Assembly (NCBI GenBank): GCA_035306605.1
Contig: DATGNR010000020.1
Length of the DNA: 39,223 nucleotides
DNA from: Xanthomarina sp035306605
GTDB lineage: Bacteria > Bacteroidota > Bacteroidia > Flavobacteriales > Flavobacteriaceae
Direction: 5' to 3' (one strand)
Below the pieces are notes generated by a model. The model was given only the letters and a program-made list of their open reading frames with translations. It had not been told where the DNA came from and did no database searches. A program made the translations under genes and the position numbers. Of this stretch, positions 27,406 to 34,453 are shown one piece after another (position 1 is the stretch's first letter; every line of letters starts with the position of its first letter).

Positions 27406-28359
27406 ATGTCTGACGTAGCTAAAGTAGAAGCATTAGTTAAAAACTATCACTCCTTAAAATCTGAAATTGCCAAGGTAATTATCGGTCAAGATGAGGTGGT
27501 GAGTCAAATTCTAATTTCTATTTTTTCAGGAGGACACGCTTTGCTTATTGGAGTTCCAGGATTAGCAAAAACTTTAATGGTAAATACCATTGCTCAAGCG
27601 TTGGGACTTAATTTTAAACGAATTCAATTTACACCGGATTTAATGCCAAGTGATATTCTTGGAAGTGAAATACTAGACGAAAACAGACATTTTAAATTTA
27701 TTAAAGGACCTATTTTTTCAAATATTATTTTAGCCGATGAAATAAATAGAACTCCGCCAAAAACTCAAGCAGCTTTGTTGGAAGCTATGCAGGAGCGTTC
27801 TGTTACTGTTGCTGGACATAATTATAAATTGGATTTACCTTACTTCGTATTGGCAACTCAAAACCCTATCGAACAAGAAGGGACCTATCCGTTACCGGAG
27901 GCTCAATTAGATCGTTTTATGTTTGCTATTAATTTGGATTATCCAAGCTTTGAAGAGGAAGTGCAAGTCGTTAAGTCTACAACTACAGATATCCAAGCAA
28001 AAGTAAAATCATTGTTTTCAGCACAAGAAATAATAGATATCCAACAGGTTATCCGAAGAATTCCTGTAGCTGATAATGTAATTGAGTATGCAGTAAGTAT
28101 GGTTTCTAAAACCCGACCAAATGGATCAACAGCTCCAGAATTGGTTAAAAACTATATTGATTGGGGAGCTGGTCCAAGAGCTTCACAAAATTTAATTTTG
28201 GCAGCTAAAACTCATGCAGCTATTAATGGGAAGTTTTCTCCAGATATAGAAAATGTTCAAGCCGTTGCAGAAAGTATTCTAAGGCATCGTATTATTAAAA
28301 ACTACAAAGCAGAAGCCGAAGGCATCACAGAAGAACAAATTATTAAAAGTTTGTTCTAG
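27406..28359 (+). CDS. MoxR-family AAA+ ATPase
   Basis: The 317-residue AAA+ protein has Walker A GVPGLAKT (49-56) and Walker B in IILADEINRTPPKTQAALLEAMQE. Sensor 1 is in VLATQNPIEQEGTYPLPEAQLDRF, and the C-terminal lid contains GAGPRASQNLILAAK. MoxR ATPases act as chaperones that mature or insert metal cofactors or remodel complexes, usually with DUF58 and von Willebrand A partners. Here none of those partners follows. The gene instead sits 2 nt after surA in the folding-factor operon, which hints at a role in envelope protein quality control. Confidence 0.93.
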   Translation: MSDVAKVEALVKNYHSLKSEIAKVIIGQDEVVSQILISIFSGGHALLIGVPGLAKTLMVNTIAQALGLNFKRIQFTPDLMPSDILGSEILDENRHFKFIKGPIFSNIILADEINRTPPKTQAALLEAMQERSVTVAGHNYKLDLPYFVLATQNPIEQEGTYPLPEAQLDRFMFAINLDYPSFEEEVQVVKSTTTDIQAKVKSLFSAQEIIDIQQVIRRIPVADNVIEYAVSMVSKTRPNGSTAPELVKNYIDWGAGPRASQNLILAAKTHAAINGKFSPDIENVQAVAESILRHRIIKNYKAEAEGITEEQIIKSLF

Positions 28360-28569
28360 TTTTTAAAGCTTAGTACTTTATAGCTATATTTCTTGTTAAT
28401 CAGGTTTTATATATAATTTATTCAATAAAATTTTATTGTTAATTTATTATTATAAGCCATGATAATTTGCGAAATAATTAAAATATTGTTTAAATATTCA
28501 TTGTTATTTGAATTATATTTAGTGTTTCTTTCATTCTGTTACATATTTTTAAATCTCCTTTAAAATTTG

Positions 28570-28577
28570 TAATTTTG
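28570..28577 (+). promoter_or_regulatory. -7 element of the aconitase gene
   Basis: TAATTTTG is a perfect -7 element about 57 nt before the aconitase ATG. No good TTG is found 17-23 nt upstream. The rest of 28360-28634 is AT-rich with no other structure I can support. Confidence 0.5.
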
Positions 28578-28634
28578 CATAACCATTCATTTAGGGTAAC
28601 TTTAAACAAATACTAATTTTATTAAATACAACTT

Positions 28635-30899
28635 ATGGCCTTCGATATAGACATGATTAAAAAAGTGTATTCTACAATGGCAGATCGAGTAGATACTGCA
28701 CGTAAAATTGTGGGAAAACCATTAACACTTTCAGAAAAGATTTTATACGCACACCTTTGGGATGGAAATCCTACAAAAGCGTTTGTAAGAGGTAAAGATT
28801 ATGTGGACTTTGCTCCAGACCGTATTGCTTTACAAGATGCTACGGCGCAAATGGCATTATTGCAGTTTATGCAAGCCGGAAAATCTAAAGTAGCAGTTCC
28901 AACTACAACACATTGTGATCACTTAATCCAAGCGAAACAAGGTGCAGTACCAGATTTGAAACGTGCTAACGAAACAAGTAATGAGGTTTTCGACTTTTTA
29001 GCTTCAGTTTCTAATAAATATGGTCTTGGTTTTTGGAAGCCAGGAGCAGGTATTATTCATCAAGTTGTTTTAGAAAATTATGCATTCCCAGGAGGTATGA
29101 TGATTGGAACTGATTCACATACGGTAAACGCAGGTGGATTGGGTATGCTAGCTATTGGTGTTGGTGGTGCAGATGCTGTGGATGTTATGGCTGGAATGGC
29201 TTGGGAGTTAAAATTCCCAAAGTTAATTGGTGTTAAATTAACAGGTAGATTAAATGGATGGACATCTGCAAAAGATGTTATTCTTAAAGTAGCTGGAATC
29301 TTAACTGTAAAAGGTGGAACAGGTGCTATTGTTGAGTATTTTGGTCCTGGTGCTAAAAACTTATCTTGTACAGGAAAAGGAACCATTTGTAATATGGGAG
29401 CCGAAATTGGAGCAACTACATCTACTTTTGGATACGACGATTCTATGGAACGTTATTTACGTGCTACCGATAGAAATGATGTTGCTGATGAAGCAAATAA
29501 AATTCGCGAGTACTTAACTGGTGACGATGAGGTTTATGCATCTCCAGAAGATTACTTCGATCAAGTTATTGAAATCGATTTAGACACATTACGCCCACAT
29601 TTAAACGGACCATTTACACCAGATTTAGCAACACCAGTTGGTGAACTTGGCGAAAAAGCAAGAAAAAATGATTGGCCTTTAAAGGTAGATTGGGGATTAA
29701 TTGGATCTTGTACAAACTCATCTTATGAGGATTTAACCCGTGCAGCATCTATTGCGAAACAAGCTGTAGATAAAAAAATTAAAGCGAAATCTGACTTTGG
29801 AATCAATCCTGGTTCAGAGCAAATCCGTTTCACAGCAGAACGTGATGGAGTATTGAAAATATTTGAGGATTTAAATGCTACCATCTTTACAAATGCTTGT
29901 GGACCTTGTATTGGACAATGGGATAGAAGTGATAGAAAAGGAGATGAAAAGAATACAATTGTGCATTCTTTCAATAGAAACTTCTCTAAACGTGCAGATG
30001 GAAATCCGAACACGCATGCTTTTGTAGGATCTCCAGAAATGGTAGCAGCAATTGCTATATCTGGTCGTTTAGATTTTGATCCAATGAATGATACATTAAT
30101 CAATGAAGATGGTCAAGAAATTAAACTTGATGAGCCAAAAGGATTGGAGTTACCACCATTAGGATTTGATGTAAAAGATTCAGGTTATGTAGAGCCTGTT
30201 GAAGACGGAAGTACTGTTGATGTATCTGTAAGTCCGACTTCAGAGCGTTTGCAACTATTAACGCCGTTCCAACCAATAGGTAACTCTATTAAGGGTGCGA
30301 AGCTATTAATAAAAGCATTTGGAAAATGTACTACAGACCATATTTCTATGGCAGGTCCATGGTTGCGTTTTAGAGGACATTTAGATAACATCTCAAACAA
30401 CATGTTAATTGGTGCTGTAAATGCATTCAACCAAAAGACAAACTTTGTTAAAAATCAATTAACTGGTGATTATGCTGGTGTTCCAGATGTAGCACGTGAT
30501 TATAAAGCTAAAGGAGTTTATTCAATAGTAGTTGGAGATCATAACTACGGTGAAGGTTCTTCTAGAGAGCATGCAGCTATGGAACCAAGACATTTAGGTG
30601 TGGCTGCTGTTTTAGTGAAGTCATTTGCACGTATCCACGAAACCAACCTTAAAAAACAAGGGATGTTAGGTTTAACATTTGCTAACGAAAGTGATTACGA
30701 TTTAATTCAAGAAGATGATACAATTAACTTCTTAGATTTAAATGAGTTTTCTCCAGACAAACCATTAACATTGGAGTTTGTGCATGCAGATGGTTCGAAG
30801 GATGTTATAGTAGCAAATCATACTTATAACCAAGCTCAAATTGATTGGTACAAAGAAGGTTCTGCACTTAATTTAATAAAAAAGCAAAACGCTTCTTAG
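28635..30899 (+). CDS. acn: Aconitate hydratase (mitochondrial type)
   Basis: Aconitase isomerises citrate to isocitrate in the TCA cycle with a [4Fe-4S] cluster. The 754-residue protein resembles the mitochondrial enzyme rather than AcnA or AcnB of E. coli. The cluster ligands are C359 (IGSCTNSSYEDL), C422 and C425 (NACGPCIGQW), within one residue of the mature mitochondrial numbering. The swivel domain near the C-terminus has NYGEGSSREHAAMEPRHLG with the substrate-binding serine and arginine. It is transcribed alone between its own -7 element and a perfect terminator. Confidence 0.97.
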   Translation: MAFDIDMIKKVYSTMADRVDTARKIVGKPLTLSEKILYAHLWDGNPTKAFVRGKDYVDFAPDRIALQDATAQMALLQFMQAGKSKVAVPTTTHCDHLIQAKQGAVPDLKRANETSNEVFDFLASVSNKYGLGFWKPGAGIIHQVVLENYAFPGGMMIGTDSHTVNAGGLGMLAIGVGGADAVDVMAGMAWELKFPKLIGVKLTGRLNGWTSAKDVILKVAGILTVKGGTGAIVEYFGPGAKNLSCTGKGTICNMGAEIGATTSTFGYDDSMERYLRATDRNDVADEANKIREYLTGDDEVYASPEDYFDQVIEIDLDTLRPHLNGPFTPDLATPVGELGEKARKNDWPLKVDWGLIGSCTNSSYEDLTRAASIAKQAVDKKIKAKSDFGINPGSEQIRFTAERDGVLKIFEDLNATIFTNACGPCIGQWDRSDRKGDEKNTIVHSFNRNFSKRADGNPNTHAFVGSPEMVAAIAISGRLDFDPMNDTLINEDGQEIKLDEPKGLELPPLGFDVKDSGYVEPVEDGSTVDVSVSPTSERLQLLTPFQPIGNSIKGAKLLIKAFGKCTTDHISMAGPWLRFRGHLDNISNNMLIGAVNAFNQKTNFVKNQLTGDYAGVPDVARDYKAKGVYSIVVGDHNYGEGSSREHAAMEPRHLGVAAVLVKSFARIHETNLKKQGMLGLTFANESDYDLIQEDDTINFLDLNEFSPDKPLTLEFVHADGSKDVIVANHTYNQAQIDWYKEGSALNLIKKQNAS

Positions 30900-30920
30900 T
30901 TTAAAAGAAAATGTATTTAT

Positions 30921-30953
30921 AAAAAACTCCTGAAAACATTTCAGGAGTTTTTT
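30921..30953 (+). terminator. Intrinsic terminator after aconitase
   Basis: AAACTCCTGAAA at 30924-30935 pairs perfectly with TTTCAGGAGTTT at 30939-30950 around ACA, with flanking A and T runs. It could work in both directions. Confidence 0.92.
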
Positions 30954-30994
30954 GTTTATGTAAGTATGTGTAATTATTCTCGTCGATATAATTT

Positions 30995-31558
30995 ATGAAA
31001 AAACCGAAAATAAGTATTAGTAATATAGTTTTTATTGTATTGATAGCCTTGTTAATATTTCCTCAAACCAGAACTCCAATTCAGGTGTTTTTAAACAAGG
31101 GATTAGCACTATTTGGTCCTTCTGTTATTGAAGAGGCTAAAAGAGAAAAACTAACGGATTATAATTGGCACCTGGTTAATGATTCCGGTGAAGCTTATGA
31201 TTTTAATGAAGCTAAAGGGAAAGTTGTCCTAATTAATTTTTGGGCAACATGGTGTCCTCCATGTATTGCAGAAATGCCAAGTTTAGATGAATTATATAAA
31301 ACTTATAAAGACGACGTTGTTTTTCTTTTTGTTTCAAATGAAGATTCTAAAACAATTTCAAGCTTTTTAAATAAACATAATTATAGTTTTAAGGCCCATT
31401 CTCCAACTTCTGCAGCTCCAAAGATATTTGAAGTGGGAGCAATTCCAAGAACCTATCTTATAGATCAACAAGGACAGATTGTTATTGATAAAACAGGTGC
31501 AGCCAATTGGAATAGTGATGGGGTAAGAAAGCAATTGGATGAAATTATCAATCAATAA
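30995..31558 (+). CDS. TlpA/ResA-like membrane-anchored thioredoxin
   Basis: The 187-residue protein has one N-terminal transmembrane anchor (NIVFIVLIALLIFP). A thioredoxin fold of the AhpC-TSA/Redoxin type follows, with active site WCPPC (C87 and C90) and the cis-proline in GAIPRTYLID. Such proteins reduce disulphides on the outside of the inner membrane, often for cytochrome c maturation or envelope redox control. No cytochrome genes are adjacent. It is the last backbone gene before the accessory island and seems to have no terminator I can identify. Confidence 0.9.
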   Translation: MKKPKISISNIVFIVLIALLIFPQTRTPIQVFLNKGLALFGPSVIEEAKREKLTDYNWHLVNDSGEAYDFNEAKGKVVLINFWATWCPPCIAEMPSLDELYKTYKDDVVFLFVSNEDSKTISSFLNKHNYSFKAHSPTSAAPKIFEVGAIPRTYLIDQQGQIVIDKTGAANWNSDGVRKQLDEIINQ

Positions 31559-32025
31559 TTACCTCTAAGCAAAAATGTTTATATTGAATTCTAGTAAAGC
31601 TTAAGATTTGTTTAGGCGTATGTTTTTTTGCTTATGAAATCTATTTGAAAATAAATTAGAGAGGTTTTATTAGAAATCGCAACAACTACAATTGGATGTT
31701 CAATTACGGTTTTGATATATTCTTCATCCCTCTTAAGAAAATCCTTTTTGATTTGTCTTAATTTTCAAATACTCGAGTTTCTAATTATAAAAAAAACTAA
31801 AGGCTTACTTTAGTGAAATTTATTAATGCAGGGAAGTTTCAATTTAATAGTGCGCACGAGAAGAGCATAACCTATAAATTTCATTGATTTTAGCTAAATT
31901 ACTAAAACAATCATAAACCCATTATATATAATAATTTACACTAATTTATGTTCTAAATTTAATCTCATTTAATTTTTAAAGTTAAATAAAATTAATGTAA
32001 ATTAGGGGTAAAAATAGGGGTAATT
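31559..32025. other. 467-bp AT-rich gap between tlpA and the recombinase gene
   Basis: I find no gene, tRNA or terminator here. Visible structure is a 9-bp inverted repeat GAAATTTAT (31815-31823) and ATAAATTTC (31874-31882), enclosing a GTGCGCACGAG stretch that is more GC-rich than its surroundings. There is also the TAGGGGTAA direct repeat just before the recombinase. A left attachment site for the recombinase would be expected in this gap, but I cannot place it without the right-hand partner. Confidence 0.4.
32003..32023 (+). repeat. TAGGGGTAA direct repeat upstream of the recombinase start
   Basis: TAGGGGTAA occurs at 32003-32011 and again at 32015-32023, one helical turn apart (12 nt), ending 2 nt before the ATG. 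The GGGG runs stand out in AT-rich DNA. The repeat could be an operator, a recombinase arm or core site, or an unusual translation-initiation region. Confidence 0.6.
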
Positions 32026-33318
32026 ATGGCTTCAATTAATTATAGAACAAGGGAAAATAGTAAAGGGGAATCAATTTATTTAAGATTTAAACCTGGAATG
32101 GGTGGAGATTACGAGGTTTCAACAGGAATTAAAGTGCCTAAGGGTAAGTGGAGTTCTGTAAAGGAACAAATCAATCAAACAGACAAGGTTGATTATGGTA
32201 AATTGAATAAAAAGCTTCGAGACCTTAAAACTCATATTAGAAAACAATTTGATAATGATAGTTTTGAAGGTGTTATTATTGATAATACTTGGTTAAGAAA
32301 TAACATAAAAATATTTTTTAATCAAGCAATCCCTGACAATAGTAGTAATTCTAAAATATATTTAATTCCATTTTTAGAAAAATATATTGAGGAAGAACAG
32401 AAAAGAGTTATTAAAGGGGACATAGGCAAAAGAACAATTGATTATTATAAGTCGCTAAAAAAGAAACTTGATGGTTTTCAAGAATTTTCGGGTAAAAGGA
32501 TTAGGCTGTCTGATATTACGGTAGGTTTTAATTATGAATTCATTAGTTATTTAGAAAATGAACATTATTTGTCTGCTAATACTATTGGTAGATATGTTAA
32601 ATATATAAAACAGCTTTGCCGTAATGCAGAAATGAAAGGAATTGCGGTTTCTAAAGATTATGAAAGTAAACTCTTTAAAGCACCATCAGGAAATACCTAT
32701 GATGTTTATTTAACTAAAGAAGAAATTGATGCTATTTTTAGACATGAATTTACAAATGAAAAATTAGATAATGCTAGAGATTGGCTAATTATATCTGTTT
32801 GGACAGGATTACGAGTTTCTGACTTGTTAAGGTTAAATACCTCCTTTATTAAGGATGAAAATTTCATAAAGATAACTACTGTAAAAACTAAAACTCCAAT
32901 TTCAATTTTTATTAATCCATACGTGAGAGAGATTTTAAATAAAAGGAAAGGCAAATTTCCAAAAAAAATATCTTCTCAAAAGTTCAACGATTATATTAAA
33001 GTTGTTTGTAAAGAAGTTGGTATTGATAATTTGGTCAAAGGAGCAAAACTAGTACCAATTGATATTGGCGAAAATGGTAAAGAAGAAATCATATATAGAA
33101 AGAGAAAAGGGGAGTATAAAAAGTATGAACTCATATCCTCACATGTTGGTAGAAGAAGTTTTGCTACAAATATGTATGGTAAGCTTAATACATTAGCTAT
33201 TATGAAAATAACAGGACATACAACTGAAAAGCAGTTTTTAAGCTATATTAAGACTTCTGAAAATGAATATGCAGAACAACACAAGGAATATTGGGAAAAT
33301 AATCCCTTAAATAATTAA
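32026..33318 (+). CDS. Tyrosine recombinase / phage-type integrase
   Basis: The 430-residue enzyme is apparently complete. It has an N-terminal arm-binding region (INYRTRENSKGESIYLRF) and a SAM-like core-binding domain (about 115-215, with SANTIGRYVKYIKQLCRNAEMKG). The catalytic domain has residues R263 (GLRVSDLL), H373 and R376 (HVGRRSF), H398 (GHTTEKQF) and nucleophile Y407 (SYIKTSENEY). It is of the type that mobilises Bacteroidota integrative elements. No relaxase, phage structural or conjugation gene is nearby, so this is a small or eroded element. The codon composition is notably A/T-rich and lysine-heavy compared with the backbone genes. Confidence 0.93.
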   Translation: MASINYRTRENSKGESIYLRFKPGMGGDYEVSTGIKVPKGKWSSVKEQINQTDKVDYGKLNKKLRDLKTHIRKQFDNDSFEGVIIDNTWLRNNIKIFFNQAIPDNSSNSKIYLIPFLEKYIEEEQKRVIKGDIGKRTIDYYKSLKKKLDGFQEFSGKRIRLSDITVGFNYEFISYLENEHYLSANTIGRYVKYIKQLCRNAEMKGIAVSKDYESKLFKAPSGNTYDVYLTKEEIDAIFRHEFTNEKLDNARDWLIISVWTGLRVSDLLRLNTSFIKDENFIKITTVKTKTPISIFINPYVREILNKRKGKFPKKISSQKFNDYIKVVCKEVGIDNLVKGAKLVPIDIGENGKEEIIYRKRKGEYKKYELISSHVGRRSFATNMYGKLNTLAIMKITGHTTEKQFLSYIKTSENEYAEQHKEYWENNPLNN

Positions 33319-33345
33319 TTTTTATATCTTTATAACTTATAATAC

Positions 33346-33456
33346 TTACATCAAGAATCTTTAATAAGATACCAACCGAGACGAGAGTCAACGGTGGTCA
33401 AAAGATGTGGACAGTCTGTCAAAATAAAGCGCAACTTTCCCCTTTTCTTGATGTAA
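33346..33456. repeat. 111-nt segment bounded by a perfect 12-bp inverted repeat
   Basis: TTACATCAAGAA at 33346-33357 is the exact reverse complement of TTCTTGATGTAA at 33445-33456. The enclosed DNA is more GC-rich than its flanks. It contains a bulged ACC/ACCG with CGGTGGT stem (about 33371-33398) and GACAG-T-CTGTC, a perfect 5-bp hairpin. It could be a folded RNA, a recombination or replication site, or a miniature element. It lies between the recombinase and the 124-residue gene and has no coding potential I can see. Confidence 0.6.
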
Positions 33457-33471
33457 TAAAAAGTTTACACC

Positions 33472-33846
33472 ATGAAAATAGCGAAGTTTCTTAACAAATT
33501 TAAACAACAGACAAAGAAAAAAACACAACTGAAAGTCGATGCATTACCATCTTCTTATAGAGTAACTGTCCGTAATAATATCGCTTTAACACCAGAATCA
33601 GAATTACCAACGATTTTGGAATGCTTAAATAGTTATGGTATTTCAATTAAAGATAAAACGGTAGAAGAGATTGAACGTGATATAGATAAGCAAGTTAAGG
33701 CGTGTATAGATGATGAACTATCAAGGTATCCTGAAAATACTAAAGTGAATTTTGCGCTTCAAGGCTTTTTAAAAAATAGTCATAATCGTAATATGATTAT
33801 ATTAAAAAATCATATCATAACCTTAAAAGATTGGCTAGAGTGTTAA
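33472..33846 (+). CDS. Orphan hypothetical protein
   Basis: This is a 124-residue soluble protein with no signal or membrane segment. The N-terminal 25 residues are strongly basic (IAKFLNKFKQQTKKKTQLK). The rest is mixed, including PESELPTILECLNSYGISIKDKTVEEIERDIDKQVKACIDDELSRYPE and a C-terminal FLKNSHNRNMIILKNHIITLKDWLEC. I do not recognise a family. It lies between the inverted-repeat segment and the convergent XRE remnant, whose stop overlaps its own by a few bases. Its place beside the recombinase suggests cargo or a control gene of the element. Confidence 0.65.
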   Translation: MKIAKFLNKFKQQTKKKTQLKVDALPSSYRVTVRNNIALTPESELPTILECLNSYGISIKDKTVEEIERDIDKQVKACIDDELSRYPENTKVNFALQGFLKNSHNRNMIILKNHIITLKDWLEC

Positions 33847-34037
33847 AATAATTCTTTCAACTCTATTTTTAATGCCCTACAAATTTTTAGTAAAGTAGTG
33901 ATTGTTGTGCTAATTTCACCTCTTTCAATTTTACCAACTTGATTTCTTGGTATGTTAGCATCATAAGAAAGAACAGCTTGAGATAAATCCATCTCTTTCC
34001 TTTTCTGTTTTATTTTTTCTCCAACAGTTTTTAAAAG
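33843..34037 (-). pseudogene. XRE-family helix-turn-helix regulator lacking its start
   Basis: On the minus strand the open frame reads LLKTVGEKIKQKRKEMDLSQ, then AVLSYDANIPRNQVGKIERGE, and ends LKICRALKIELKELF. This is a full HTH_3/XRE DNA-binding domain of about 60 residues. There is no start codon: upstream codons run into a TAG inside sequence that looks like the end of the neighbouring IS remnant. I infer that the IS insertion removed the first few codons. An internal ATG at KEM would lose helix 1, so a functional product is unlikely. The 3' end overlaps the end of the 124-residue gene. Confidence 0.75.
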
Positions 34038-34312
34038 TTGGACTACCTAATAAATTTGGTACTATTTTTTAAGCTACATTTTTATTATTTTTCATTATTA
34101 ATTCTACTTCCTCCTCCATTGGAGATTTATAGTCTAAAGCAGAATGAAGTCTTTTACAATTATACCATTCGATGTAGCGTTCAATTACCCTGTAAGCATC
34201 TAAATAGTAATTGAAAACATATCTATTAGTACATTCGTACTTTATTGTTTTAAACAAGCTCTCTGCAACAGCATTGTCCCAGCAATTTCCTTTTCTGCTC
34301 ATACTGTCTTGT
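34038..34312 (-). mobile_element. IS3-family insertion sequence remnant (right end only)
   Basis: This segment holds the last 77 codons of an IS3-family transposase (34069-34302) and about 30 nt downstream of it, up to a candidate terminal repeat beginning TGGACTACC at 34039. The transposase homology continues upstream only as far as QDS before M, then meets a stop. From about 34309 the sequence becomes the 137-nt palindrome. The element is therefore cut on its upstream side, and no orfA or second terminal repeat is present. The exact right border is inference. Confidence 0.75.
34069..34302 (-). pseudogene. IS3-family transposase OrfB, C-terminal fragment
   Basis: The 77 readable residues begin MSRKGNCWDNAVAESLFKTIKYE, the hallmark end of the rve/DDE domain of IS3-family OrfB, including the catalytic glutamate in AVAES. 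They continue to YNCKRLHSALDYKSPMEEE, the typical C-terminus. The two catalytic aspartates and the whole N-terminal half are missing, so it cannot be active. Confidence 0.9.
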
Positions 34313-34445
34313 TACAACGGTTTTGTATAAGATTAGTTGCGTGTTTTAAGCACCTAATTTAGTAAATACAAACCGAATATAAAATCCTAGAGGATATTCG
34401 TAGGTAGACTTGCACTAGCAATTAATTTTATACAGTGTTGTGCAA
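34309..34445. repeat. 137-nt imperfect palindrome, candidate cassette-boundary repeat
   Basis: The two sides are complementary over most of their length. TGTATAAGATTAGTTGC (34324-34340) pairs with GCAATTAATTTTATACA (34418-34434) over 17 bp with two G-T pairs. GTG (34341-34343) pairs with CAC (34413-34415), ACCTA (34352-34356) with TAGGT (34401-34405), CGAAT (34374-34378) with ATTCG (34396-34400), and ATCC with GGAT at the tip. The ends ACAAC (34314-34318) and GTTGT (34437-34441) also pair. G-T pairs in place of mismatches suggest selection for a single-strand fold. It resembles integron attC architecture but lacks a canonical GTTRRRY core. It lies just 3' of the efflux operon. I have a general memory of similar repeats in flavobacterial genomes but cannot verify this. 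Confidence 0.65.
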
Positions 34446-34453
34446 TGTTTTTT

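Noticed and set aside
31559..32025. A tRNA gene serving as integration target for the recombinase
   Set aside because: I searched the gap and its flanks for cloverleaf arms and a TTCGA-type T loop and found none.
33346..33456. Retron or group II intron RNA
   Set aside because: No reverse transcriptase gene is present in the window, and the fold does not show the msr-msd or domain V features I would need.
34309..34445. Canonical integron attC site
   Set aside because: The fold is similar, but the ends do not match GTTRRRY and RYYYAAC, and the recombinase nearby is a phage/ICE type rather than a clear IntI. Kept only as an attC-like repeat of unknown type.
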